DNA of 64,000 bases, taken from JALZUV01 sp963837025 (GTDB taxonomy: Bacteria; Pseudomonadota; Alphaproteobacteria; Rickettsiales; JALZUV01). Shown here piece by piece: positions 50,792 to 59,985 of this stretch (the first letter of the stretch is position 1; each line of letters opens with the position of its first letter). Below the pieces are notes generated by a model. That model was not told the origin of the DNA. It worked only from the letters and a program-made list of their open reading frames with translations, and made no database searches. The position numbers and the translations under genes were made by a program. Location of the stretch: NCBI GenBank assembly GCA_963837025.1, contig CAWILT010000001.1, positions 124,001-188,000 on the forward strand, in the 5' to 3' direction.

Positions 50792-52771
50792 TTAGGTGTT
50801 TGACGGTGCTTGAGCCTCACGTTTAAATTTTTCAATGGCTTGCGCAAGACCCATGCTTTTTTGGCCTTGTTCGCCCAAAGTACGTATTGAAACCGAATTT
50901 TCATCGCGCTCGCGTGCACCTACTGCGATAATGTAAGGCACTTTGCGGTTTGAATGTTCACGTACTTTATAGTTAATTTTTTGCGCGCTTAAATCCGCTT
51001 CGGTTGTAAAGCCGGCCGCATTAAGTGCATTAGTTACCTGTAGTGCATATGCATCTACCTCATTGGTAATAGGTGCAACCACCACTTGTAAAGGTGAAAG
51101 CCAAAATGGGAATTTGCCTGAGTAATCTTCAATTAATATACCAATGAAACGCTCCATCGAACCTAAAATAGCGCGGTGAAGCATAACAGGGCGATGTTTA
51201 TCACCGTCGGCACCAATATAATTAGCATCTAATCGTTCCGGAAGGACGAAATCCACTTGAAGCGTTCCACATTGCCAATCGCGTCCAATGGCATCGCGTA
51301 GTACAAATTCCAGTTTAGGGCCATAAAACGCACCTTCACCAGGGTTTAAGGTATATTCTAATCCGGCAGCATTGACAGCATCGCGTAAAGACGATTCCGC
51401 CTTATCCCAAACATCATCAGCTCCTGCACGAATTTCGGGACGATCAGAAAATTTTACCGCCACTTCTTCAAAACCAAAGTCTTTGTAAACTGATTTTAGT
51501 AATTCGCAAAATGCGATCGTTTCAGAGGTAATTTGGTCTTCCGTACAAAAAATATGGGCATCATCTTGCGTAAATCCACGTACCCGCATTAAACCATGCA
51601 GCGCGCCTGAGGGCTCGTTACGATGACACGTACCAAACTCAGCCATGCGTAAGGGCAGGTCGCGATAACTTTTTAAGCCTTGATTGAAAATTTGCACATG
51701 GCAAGGGCAATTCATAGGCTTAAGCGCCAGCGTTCTATCCTCATCTGAATCTGAGGTGAACATATTCTCACGAAACTTTTCCCAATGACCCGATTCTTCC
51801 CACAAGCGGCGATCAACCAACATGGGTGTATTCACTTCTTGGTAGCCGGCTTTGCGCAAACGGTTGCGCATATAATCTTGAATTTTGCGGTAAAGAGTCC
51901 AACCCTTATCATGCCAAAACGGAATACCGGTAGCCTCTTCTTGTAGATGAAACAAATCTAATTCTTTACCGATTTTTCGATGGTCACGCGCATTCGCTTC
52001 TTCAAGTCTCAAAAGATATTTCTTTAAGTCTTTAGGGTTTGCCCAAGCGGTGCCATAAATACGCTGCAATTGTTTATTTTTACTATCGCCACGCCAATAT
52101 GCGCCGGCCACTTTAAGCAGTTTAAATGCCGGTTGAATTTTATTAAGATTGGTTACATGTGGCCCACGACATAAATCAATAAAGGCATCATCACCTTGCC
52201 CTTGGCGATAAAGCGATATTTTGCCAGCTTCAGTCGTGTCATCTTCAGCTGCACCCTGAATGAGTTCGGCTTTATATGATTCGCCACGCGACTTAAACAT
52301 TGATATTGCTTCGGCTCTATCCCACATTTCGCGATTTACTGAGGCATTGCTTTGGGAAATTTCTGCCATTTTAGCTTCAATTTTTGCAAAATCATCGGTG
52401 CTAATGGACGTATCAAGGTCAATATCGTAATAAAATCCATCTTCAATAGTGGGTCCAATAGCTAATTTGGCTTGTGGCCAAAGTTGTTTGATTGCCTTAG
52501 CTAATACTTGCGCCGTAATACTATGGCGCATAATTTCCAAGCCTTCATCATCGCGAAGGGTTAAAAGCTGTAATTTTGCGCCATGGGATAAAGTTTCAGA
52601 TAAATCACGCTGAATACCATCAACCTTCATTGCGATGGCTGCTTTGGCTAGACCTTCGCCGATGGAAAGTGCCACTTCAGCACCCGTTGGATTGTGGTCG
52701 AATGTTTTGGTTGAACCATCAGGCAAGTGAATCGTAACCTGAGAATTTGGAACCTGCGAAGGCGCAGTCAT
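50792..52771 (-). CDS. thrS: Threonyl-tRNA synthetase
   Basis: 659 residues, full four-domain form: TGS (about 10-75), second additional (editing) domain, class II catalytic core with ALKPMNCPCHVQIF and RMAEFGTCHRNEPSG (motif 2) and DRPEIRAG, GAFYGPKLEF, then the anticodon-binding domain from about 555. Divergent from recG across about 110-165 bp. Confidence 0.97.
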   Translation of the reverse strand: MTAPSQVPNSQVTIHLPDGSTKTFDHNPTGAEVALSIGEGLAKAAIAMKVDGIQRDLSETLSHGAKLQLLTLRDDEGLEIMRHSITAQVLAKAIKQLWPQAKLAIGPTIEDGFYYDIDLDTSISTDDFAKIEAKMAEISQSNASVNREMWDRAEAISMFKSRGESYKAELIQGAAEDDTTEAGKISLYRQGQGDDAFIDLCRGPHVTNLNKIQPAFKLLKVAGAYWRGDSKNKQLQRIYGTAWANPKDLKKYLLRLEEANARDHRKIGKELDLFHLQEEATGIPFWHDKGWTLYRKIQDYMRNRLRKAGYQEVNTPMLVDRRLWEESGHWEKFRENMFTSDSDEDRTLALKPMNCPCHVQIFNQGLKSYRDLPLRMAEFGTCHRNEPSGALHGLMRVRGFTQDDAHIFCTEDQITSETIAFCELLKSVYKDFGFEEVAVKFSDRPEIRAGADDVWDKAESSLRDAVNAAGLEYTLNPGEGAFYGPKLEFVLRDAIGRDWQCGTLQVDFVLPERLDANYIGADGDKHRPVMLHRAILGSMERFIGILIEDYSGKFPFWLSPLQVVVAPITNEVDAYALQVTNALNAAGFTTEADLSAQKINYKVREHSNRKVPYIIAVGARERDENSVSIRTLGEQGQKSMGLAQAIEKFKREAQAPSNT

Positions 52772-52937
52772 ATTTGGGGCATCATCGTCTTTAAATAAAT
52801 CATATTCCGCAATGTAAGAAAACCGCGCTTAGAGTCAAGTAGCATTGCACATTGGCGTCCCAGAGAACGCTATTATTACAATGGCAGGCACAAACTACAG
52901 GATGACAAACAACCACATGGATGGCAAGCTGCATATT

Positions 52938-55046
52938 ATGCGCCCATTATCGTTAGAAAATTGGTTTATATCACTGCGCCAGTTGAAAGGGGTAGGTGAT
53001 AAAGTGTTTCTCATGCTTGAAACCTTGTTGCGCCGCGACAATCCCGTTATGCGTGATTTACTCTTTCATTTACCCGTTGATGCGATTGATAGAAGTCTAA
53101 CACCGGAGATTTCAGAAGCGTCACATGGCCATATTGTAACGCTATTAGTGAATATTGATAGCCATTATGCCGCACCACGAGGCATGCGGCGCGTGCCGTA
53201 TCGCATAGCTTGCCATAATCAGCAATTAAACCTTAATCTGATATTCTTTAGTGTTAAGGGCGATTATCTTTCAAAGCAATTTCCAATTGGTGAGTCGCGC
53301 TTAGTTTCAGGAAAACTTGAGCAGGGCAAGCAAGGCTGGCAAATGGTGCATCCACAAATGGTCGCTAAGCCTGAAATGGCTGAAAAAGTAACGATTTTAG
53401 AACCAGCTTATGCTTTAACGGCAGGGTTGCATCATCGCAAATTGCTTGATTTGATAAGCCAAGTTATCAGTACGCTATCCCCTCTTCCTGAATGGCAAGA
53501 TTCCCACTTTTTACAACTGCAAAAATGGGATGGCTTTTATCAGAGTTTGCAACGCATTCATCAACCGCAAGAGCCTAACGATATCAGTAGTAATGGAATT
53601 TATCGTCAGCGCTTAGCATATGATGAATTGCTTGCAAGCCAGCTAGCACTTTGTGTTGTGCGCCAAAATATGCAGCGTACTAAAGTGGCGGAGATAGTAG
53701 ACGTAGCGGGAACAATACGAAAACAGCTATTACATTATTTACCTTTTACCCTTACGCAAGGCCAGTTAGAGGTTTTAAACGAAATTGACGCTGATATGCA
53801 AAGTGGCCAACGCATGCTGCGTTTATTACAGGGCGATGTGGGAAGCGGTAAAACCGTTGTAGCGTTAGCTGCCATGCTTGCTGTTGTTAAAGCAGGTGGC
53901 CAAGCCGCGCTCATGGTTCCCACCGAAATTTTGGGGCGACAGCATTTAAAGGCCTTTCGCAAAATTTTAAAGCCACTCAATATTCCAGTAGCGATGCTAT
54001 CAGGAACATCTGATAAAGCGGAGCGTCAAAAAATCTTAGCCGCATTGAATGATGGTAGACTGCCCTTAATAATTGGCACACATTCGGTCTTTCAAGATAC
54101 AGTAATTTTTAAAAATTTAATGCTTGCCGTAGTGGATGAGCAGCATCGCTTTGGGGTGAATCAGCGCTTAAAACTCGCGAAAAAAGGGCGGGCAACGCAT
54201 ATGCTGCTAATGTCAGCAACGCCTATTCCGCGCAGTTTAACCATGACCTTATTTGGCGATATGGATGTATCTATTCTGCGAGAAAAGCCCGCGGGCCGCA
54301 TGGAAATTAAAACAAGTGCCAGCCCTATTAGTAAATATGAAAAAGTAATGAAGGCGGTGCAAACCGCAATAGAGCGTGGTGAGAAAATCTATTGGATTTG
54401 CCCGTTAGTTGAAGAAAGCGAGACGATGGAGCTTGATTTAGCAGCGGCAGTCGATAGGCACCGCGAATTTAGCCAGCGCTTTGGGCGTTTAACTGATGTC
54501 ACGCTTGTTCATGGGCGCATTAAAGGAGCTGAACGCGAGCGTGAAATGCAGCGTTTCGCTAGTGGAGACTCCCAGCTGCTTGTAGCAACCACGGTGGTGG
54601 AAGTGGGGGTGGATGTGCCTGATGCCACCATCATGGTGATTGAACATGCCGAACGCTTTGGCTTATCACAGCTACATCAGCTACGCGGTCGAGTTGGGCG
54701 TTCTGACAAACCTTCTAGCTGCTTGCTACTTTATGCTGATAAAATAAGCGAAACAAGCATGGAGCGGCTTCGTGTTATGCGCCAAAGCAATGATGGTTTC
54801 TTTCTAGCAGAAGAAGATTTACGGTTACGTGGTAGTGGCGAAATTTTAGGAACGCGCCAGAGCGGTATGCCAAGCTTTACATTTGCAGAACTACCACGTG
54901 ATAATGACTTACTAAAAGCCGCACATACCGAAGTTAAACTCATTTTACACCATGATTCAGATTTACAGAGCAATCGCGGCAATGCACTGCGTATGTTATT
55001 ATATCTTTTCGGCCAAGATGAGAAATTACGTTTTTTAAAAAGTTAA
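52938..55046 (+). CDS. recG: ATP-dependent DNA helicase RecG
   Basis: Remodels stalled forks and branched DNA. About 702 residues from the ATG at 52938 (MRPLSLENWFISLRQLKGVG), which fits the family start; earlier in-frame ATGs at 52881, 52902 and 52917 and a TTG at 52845 are possible. N-terminal wedge domain, helicase motif I GDVGSGKT, motif II DEQHRFG, motif III LLMSATPIPRSL, motif VI QLRGRVGRS. Monocistronic, converging with lpxB. Confidence 0.94.
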   Translation: MRPLSLENWFISLRQLKGVGDKVFLMLETLLRRDNPVMRDLLFHLPVDAIDRSLTPEISEASHGHIVTLLVNIDSHYAAPRGMRRVPYRIACHNQQLNLNLIFFSVKGDYLSKQFPIGESRLVSGKLEQGKQGWQMVHPQMVAKPEMAEKVTILEPAYALTAGLHHRKLLDLISQVISTLSPLPEWQDSHFLQLQKWDGFYQSLQRIHQPQEPNDISSNGIYRQRLAYDELLASQLALCVVRQNMQRTKVAEIVDVAGTIRKQLLHYLPFTLTQGQLEVLNEIDADMQSGQRMLRLLQGDVGSGKTVVALAAMLAVVKAGGQAALMVPTEILGRQHLKAFRKILKPLNIPVAMLSGTSDKAERQKILAALNDGRLPLIIGTHSVFQDTVIFKNLMLAVVDEQHRFGVNQRLKLAKKGRATHMLLMSATPIPRSLTMTLFGDMDVSILREKPAGRMEIKTSASPISKYEKVMKAVQTAIERGEKIYWICPLVEESETMELDLAAAVDRHREFSQRFGRLTDVTLVHGRIKGAEREREMQRFASGDSQLLVATTVVEVGVDVPDATIMVIEHAERFGLSQLHQLRGRVGRSDKPSSCLLLYADKISETSMERLRVMRQSNDGFFLAEEDLRLRGSGEILGTRQSGMPSFTFAELPRDNDLLKAAHTEVKLILHHDSDLQSNRGNALRMLLYLFGQDEKLRFLKS

Positions 55047-55073
55047 AATATTTCGCATTTAACAAATTCTTAT

Positions 55074-56228
55074 TTAACCCAAAGCAGATAATATTGCTTT
55101 TGCTGCCACGTTTGAAGGCTTTTCATCATTTGGAGCAATAAGTTGAGTGAGGGCTAATTGTGCTTCTGCTATTTGTCGGTTTCCAACATCAGCGCTGATC
55201 AGGAAGCCCGCAAGTTCATGTGCTAAATGGTCTGGCGAGCAGCGCTCTTGTAACAGCTCAGGTATCACCTCGCGGTTGAGCAGGATATTGACTAAGCTTG
55301 CCCATTTCACCTTAATCATACGTCGCAAAAGCCATGCGGTAATAGCTGATACGCGATAGGTAACTACCATGGGCACGCGCGCACAGGCCAGCTCAAGCGT
55401 GATAGTTCCCGACTTCACGAGTGCTACGGTGGCGGCTGCAAACGCATCATGCTTTTCGTGTTGCGAGCTTACAATGATAGGCTGGCCCGGCCATTCGCTT
55501 AAATGTTTGCGAATCTCTTGCTCGCGGTGTGGTGGCACAATGATAACCTCAGTTAAATTGCCAAAGCGTGCGGTGAGTTGCTCTACGGTTTCGAGAAAAA
55601 TACCAAGATGACGCCGAATTTCAGCAGGGCGGCTGCCAGGTAAAAGCAACAAAACGGGTGCGCTTGGCAAAATACCGTGTTTCTCACGAAAATGTTCGCC
55701 ATCAGCTTTAGTGTAATCCTCCTCTAGCACAGGGTGGCCAACAAATCGCGTATCAAGGCCATGACGGTGAAAGTAAGGAGGCTCAAATGGTAAAAGAACG
55801 AGTAATTTATCAAATAAGGCGGCAGTTTTTGCTGCACGTTCGGGCTTATACGCCCAAACCGTAGGGGCTACATAATGAATAAATTTTATGTTTTTACATT
55901 GACCCGATTCGCGTAGCATTTTCACTAAACGAAAAGTAAAGCCGGGTGAATCAATGGTTACCACACAATCGGGCTGGGTGGTGATAATGAAATCACGCAT
56001 CTGTGCCATGCGCTTTTTTAATTTAAAAATATGGGGCACTATCTCAACAAAACCCATTAGCGACAGCTCGCTATAGTCAAATTGACTAGCCATTCCCTGA
56101 GCTTGCATGTTAGCACCACCTAATCCGCAGAACTCTAATGTAGGGTCAATCGCTTTGAGCGATGCCATCAGTTTGCCCCCTAATAAATCGCCTGAAGGCT
56201 CACCTGCAATGAAACATAACTTAGTCAT
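55074..56228 (-). CDS. lpxB: Lipid-A-disaccharide synthase
   Basis: Joins UDP-diacylglucosamine and lipid X. 384 residues from the ATG at 56228 (MTKLCFIAGEPSGDLLGG). GT-B glycosyltransferase (family 19) with PGSRPAEIRRHL and SGTITLELA. Start overlaps lpxI by 8 bp. An upstream ATG at 56273 would add 15 residues inside lpxI and is unlikely. Confidence 0.96.
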   Translation of the reverse strand: MTKLCFIAGEPSGDLLGGKLMASLKAIDPTLEFCGLGGANMQAQGMASQFDYSELSLMGFVEIVPHIFKLKKRMAQMRDFIITTQPDCVVTIDSPGFTFRLVKMLRESGQCKNIKFIHYVAPTVWAYKPERAAKTAALFDKLLVLLPFEPPYFHRHGLDTRFVGHPVLEEDYTKADGEHFREKHGILPSAPVLLLLPGSRPAEIRRHLGIFLETVEQLTARFGNLTEVIIVPPHREQEIRKHLSEWPGQPIIVSSQHEKHDAFAAATVALVKSGTITLELACARVPMVVTYRVSAITAWLLRRMIKVKWASLVNILLNREVIPELLQERCSPDHLAHELAGFLISADVGNRQIAEAQLALTQLIAPNDEKPSNVAAKAILSALG

Positions 56229-57018
56229 GTTCAATTCCAACGATAAAAATATGGTGTTTATCCGCAAGTGCAATCACTTGCTCGCGATGTAAAATGAGTG
56301 ATTGATGCGCTTCTAATACGACACCCGCAAAATTTCCCTTAGCAAGTGCATCAATTGTAGCAGTGCCGATGGTGGGTAAATCGATTCGACGTTCTTGCTT
56401 AGGCTTTTTCGCTTTCGCTAAAATAGCTCCCTCAGTATGTTTAGTTTTTTCAATTAAAGCATCTGTGCCATCAACCGTTTCTTCCGCTAATACAGCACCC
56501 GCCTTAACGATTACGGCTTGCCCAATATCGCGTGCGCCTAATGCTTTTGCTGCATTGATTGCGAATATACATTCATCCATGTTTTTAGGTTTGGTTTGGG
56601 TCAAAACACCACTTGGGGTGAGCACATCTTTTAAAACTTCATCAACCCCAACAATCGTAAAACCTTCTTCTTCAAAAATACTTACAATGGCTTTAAACAA
56701 AGCGTCATCGCCTTTAAAAAAGGATGCGCCTAAGCGCTTTAAAATGCGCGCGGCCAGCGCAGGTGGTTTCAACGCCTTAAGGGGAGGGCGACTCAACCCA
56801 CCAGCCATAACAATATGTGACACTTCATGTGCGCGAAAAATATCTAACGTGCGCGCAATCTCGGCCATCTCTATCCATTCATGAGCGTGCTTCGTGACAA
56901 GATTTGGATTCGTGTCGCCTTTAACAGCCAAGATAAAAGGCTCCTGATTTTGCGAAGTTAGAGCATCAATAATCAATTGAGGCAAATCGCCGCGCCCTGC
57001 TATAATTCCCATTTTCAT
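56221..57018 (-). CDS. lpxI: UDP-2,3-diacylglucosamine pyrophosphatase LpxI
   Basis: 265 residues. The alphaproteobacterial replacement of LpxH, splitting UDP-2,3-diacylglucosamine to lipid X. Starts MGIIAGRGDLPQ; contains GGLSRPPLKALKP, VKAGAVLAEETVDGTDALI and the C-terminal IGTATIDA region. Between lpxA and lpxB, 37 bp after lpxA, as usual in this class. No lpxH in view. Confidence 0.93.
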   Translation of the reverse strand: MKMGIIAGRGDLPQLIIDALTSQNQEPFILAVKGDTNPNLVTKHAHEWIEMAEIARTLDIFRAHEVSHIVMAGGLSRPPLKALKPPALAARILKRLGASFFKGDDALFKAIVSIFEEEGFTIVGVDEVLKDVLTPSGVLTQTKPKNMDECIFAINAAKALGARDIGQAVIVKAGAVLAEETVDGTDALIEKTKHTEGAILAKAKKPKQERRIDLPTIGTATIDALAKGNFAGVVLEAHQSLILHREQVIALADKHHIFIVGIEHD

Positions 57019-57055
57019 TGTAAAGCCCCGCTAATAGGGTTTAATAATGCGATAA

Positions 57056-57850
57056 TTAAGATGTTTTGGGTACGCATAATGATCGCGAACCTGCATTTTC
57101 AATAAAATCAATCACCTCAACCACTTGCTCGTTTTGTGGATAATTAGCTTTCACTTTTTTACTTCTCACATCAAGCGTATCACTTGCAGCAAAGAGTTCT
57201 TTATACGCATTGCGCAAACCGTGAATGGCTTCCCGACTAAAGCCACGGCGTTTTAAGCCGACCAAATTAAGCCCTGATAGGCTAGCGCGCTCCCCTACAA
57301 CTGAGCCATAAGGGATAACATCATGTTCGACACCTGATAATCCGCCAATAATAGCATGTTTACCAATGCGCACAAATTGATGCACAGCAGCTAAACCACC
57401 AATGATGACATTATCGCCCACCTCAACATGCCCCGCAAGCGTAGCATTATTCGCCAAGATAACACCATTACCCACTTTGCAATCATGCGCAATGTGGCTA
57501 GCCATCATAAATAATCCATTATCGCCGACAATCGTGGCATGGCCGCCATCAGCCGTGCCAGGATTCATCGTAACATGCTCACGGATGGTGTTATTTTTCC
57601 CGATTGTAAGCGTAGTTTTTTCACCCTTAAATTTTAAATCCTGTGGCGCGGAACCAATGCTGGCGAAAGGATATATAACGGTGCCTTGGCCAATCGTGGT
57701 GAAACCATCGACCACAACATGGCTTTTGAGTATCACATTATCGCCAAGCGTTACGTGGGCACCAACCACGCTATAAGCGCCAATTGCTACATTCTGGCCG
57801 AGTGTTGCGCCATCTTCAATAATGGCGGTTGAATGGATGTGTAATGTCAT
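57056..57850 (-). CDS. lpxA: UDP-N-acetylglucosamine acyltransferase
   Basis: First step of lipid A synthesis. 264 residues. Left-handed beta-helix of hexapeptide repeats (about 1-185) with conserved MASHIAHDCKVG (catalytic His region) and GGLAAVHQFVRIG, then a C-terminal helical domain. Directly adjacent to fabZ (0 bp). Confidence 0.97.
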   Translation of the reverse strand: MTLHIHSTAIIEDGATLGQNVAIGAYSVVGAHVTLGDNVILKSHVVVDGFTTIGQGTVIYPFASIGSAPQDLKFKGEKTTLTIGKNNTIREHVTMNPGTADGGHATIVGDNGLFMMASHIAHDCKVGNGVILANNATLAGHVEVGDNVIIGGLAAVHQFVRIGKHAIIGGLSGVEHDVIPYGSVVGERASLSGLNLVGLKRRGFSREAIHGLRNAYKELFAASDTLDVRSKKVKANYPQNEQVVEVIDFIENAGSRSLCVPKTS

Positions 57851-58300
57851 TTAATCGAGCATAATCATAGCTTGAACGGAAGCTTCGGCTACTTTTGTGC
57901 CTTCAACCGTTGCAACACAGTCAAACTTCCAAACCGCACGTCGATTTTGGGTTTTGGTAACTAAAATTTCAACCACATCGCCCGGGCCCACCGGTTTACG
58001 AAATTTCGCATTATCGACTGACATAAAATAAACAAGCTTGCCTTTGGCTTCTTCTCCTAATGTATGCACTACCAGCGCACCTGAAGTTTGCGCCATTGCC
58101 TCAATAATCAATACACCCGGCATCACAGGTTTCTGCGGGAAATGACCGGCAAAGAAAGGTTCATTTATGGTTACATTTTTAACGCCAACCGCGCTTTCGC
58201 CTTTTACAATATTTTTCATTTTATCAATTAATAAAAAAGGATATCGGTGGGGTATCATCTCCATGATGTCGTTAACATCTAATACTAAATCGTTGCTCAT
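57851..58300 (-). CDS. fabZ: 3-hydroxyacyl-[ACP] dehydratase FabZ
   Basis: 149 residues, hot-dog fold. Catalytic His53 (FFAGHFPQKPVMPG) and Glu67 (LIIEAMAQ). Competes with LpxA/LpxD for hydroxyacyl-ACP, and the common operon balances phospholipid and lipid A synthesis. 9 bp after lpxD. Confidence 0.97.
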   Translation of the reverse strand: MSNDLVLDVNDIMEMIPHRYPFLLIDKMKNIVKGESAVGVKNVTINEPFFAGHFPQKPVMPGVLIIEAMAQTSGALVVHTLGEEAKGKLVYFMSVDNAKFRKPVGPGDVVEILVTKTQNRRAVWKFDCVATVEGTKVAEASVQAMIMLD

Positions 58301-58309
58301 AAGGTTACT

Positions 58310-59332
58310 CTAACTTGGTTTGGTCGTACTTAACTTTTTAATAGCAATAGTTTGGCGATGCCAGTCTTTAATGGGAATCGCAGGTGACCCACCATAAGCT
58401 TGGGCGGTAGGGATATCATCCATTACTCCTGATTGAGCGGCAATACGTGCGCCAGCTCCTATTGAAAGATGCCCTGAAACTCCAGCTTGTCCACCAAGAA
58501 CAACACCGTCACCAATTTTTGTGCTGCCTGCAATACCGACTTGGCTCACAATTATGGCGCCACGTCCAATTTGCACATTATGTCCAATTTGTACAAGATT
58601 ATCAATTTTTGTACCTGCGCCCACCAATGTATCCGGCCCAGTACCTCGGTCAATGCACGTGCCAGATCCAATTTCAACATAATCTTCAATAACTACTCGG
58701 CCAAGTTGGGGAACCTTAACATGTCCATCGCGACCCATGGCGAATCCGAATCCATCTTGCCCAATATTAACACCGCGATGCAAAATTACCTGATTGCCAA
58801 TTATGCTATGACTAATGGTGCTACATGCGCCAATTTGGCAATCCTCCCCAATTATAACTCCTCGCTCGATTACCGAGCCAGCGCGAATAATAGAATTAGC
58901 GCCAATTTCCACATTTTCACCGATGGTAACGTTGGCTTCAATCGTACAATTTTCGCCAATTTTCGCCGATGGTGCAATCGAAGCATTTTTAGATATTTCA
59001 CCTGTTACCTGTATACGAGGATAAAATGCCTGCGCTAATAAAGCATAAGCACGATAGGGATCATCCGATAATAGTGTAATCATATCTTTAGGCGCTTTTT
59101 CAGCAAAACGCGGTTTTACAAAACATGCGCCCGCTGAGGACTTCTCAAATTGGCTAAGATATTTAGGATTATCAAAAAAACTAATATGCGTTTTCTCTGC
59201 TCTATCAAGTGGTGCAATATCGTTAAAGCTAAGCGATGAATCGGTGCTGGCGGGCATCGAAACTCCACTTAGCTCAACAATAGTTTCTAAATCAAACGGA
59301 CCTTGACGATCAAAAAAACGTAAATCAGCCAT
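58310..59332 (-). CDS. lpxD: UDP-3-O-acylglucosamine N-acyltransferase
   Basis: 340 residues. N-terminal uridine-binding domain (to about 110), a long hexapeptide-repeat beta-helix, and a short C-terminal helix. Catalytic region VQIGHNVQIG is conserved. Five bp after the Skp gene. Confidence 0.96.
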   Translation of the reverse strand: MADLRFFDRQGPFDLETIVELSGVSMPASTDSSLSFNDIAPLDRAEKTHISFFDNPKYLSQFEKSSAGACFVKPRFAEKAPKDMITLLSDDPYRAYALLAQAFYPRIQVTGEISKNASIAPSAKIGENCTIEANVTIGENVEIGANSIIRAGSVIERGVIIGEDCQIGACSTISHSIIGNQVILHRGVNIGQDGFGFAMGRDGHVKVPQLGRVVIEDYVEIGSGTCIDRGTGPDTLVGAGTKIDNLVQIGHNVQIGRGAIIVSQVGIAGSTKIGDGVVLGGQAGVSGHLSIGAGARIAAQSGVMDDIPTAQAYGGSPAIPIKDWHRQTIAIKKLSTTKPS

Positions 59333-59337
59333 TAAAC

Positions 59338-59874
59338 TTAAAAATTAACCGCTACACTTGGTAGTTGTTGATTTAGCTTAGTAAGAACTTCTTTAGTGAT
59401 ATCTAATGAGGGATCAGCATAAAGCATTTGTGAAGTCGGCATCACCACTTGAATTTTGCGCTCTGTAGCAATTTGCTTTGTGATATTAACCACCGTTTTT
59501 TGGATTTGCGACAACGCATCCGCAAATGCTTTATCTAGCTTTGCTTTTTTGGTTGCAACATCGCGCTGAGTTTTCGCAACGCCAGTGCGAAAGTCTTTTG
59601 ATTCTTTCTCAAGCTGTTCAGGTGTGAGGGTTTTGCTTTTCGCAATAAGCGTTTTTTCTTGCTCTTGAAGCGCATTTTCTTTGCTTGTCATTTCAGACTG
59701 GAAAGATTTTTGTTTCGCTTCAAGTTTTGATTTAACCGATTTAGCAGCGAGCGAATCGCGCATAATATCCTGAATATTAATCACGGCGACACCATCTAAT
59801 GCCAATGCAGAAGATAGTGGAACGAGTGTAAAAGTTGCTAAAACTGCAACCATGGAAAGTAGTGAACGTGACAT
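59338..59874 (-). CDS. skp: OmpH/Skp-family periplasmic chaperone
   Basis: 178 residues. Signal peptide to about residue 25 (ALA|L), VAVINIQDIMRDS start, then coiled-coil tentacles rich in Lys, Gln, Glu (about 45-120), and a C-terminal part returning to the body. Carries outer-membrane proteins to BamA; encoded between bamA and lpxD as in most Gram-negatives. Confidence 0.92.
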   Translation of the reverse strand: MSRSLLSMVAVLATFTLVPLSSALALDGVAVINIQDIMRDSLAAKSVKSKLEAKQKSFQSEMTSKENALQEQEKTLIAKSKTLTPEQLEKESKDFRTGVAKTQRDVATKKAKLDKAFADALSQIQKTVVNITKQIATERKIQVVMPTSQMLYADPSLDITKEVLTKLNQQLPSVAVNF

Positions 59875-59985
59875 AGAACCCCTTTTGATTATGTTATTAT
59901 TTTAGAATTGCAGAAAACAGCGCTTACAGTTGGAATGCAAGTAAAAACTCATCCATTTGCATCACAAATTAAGACTATTTATAAC

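Noticed and set aside
58487..59038. Long plus-strand frame within lpxD (183 codons, Asn-rich)
   Set aside because: Antisense of the hexapeptide-repeat coding sequence; periodic codons keep the opposite strand open.
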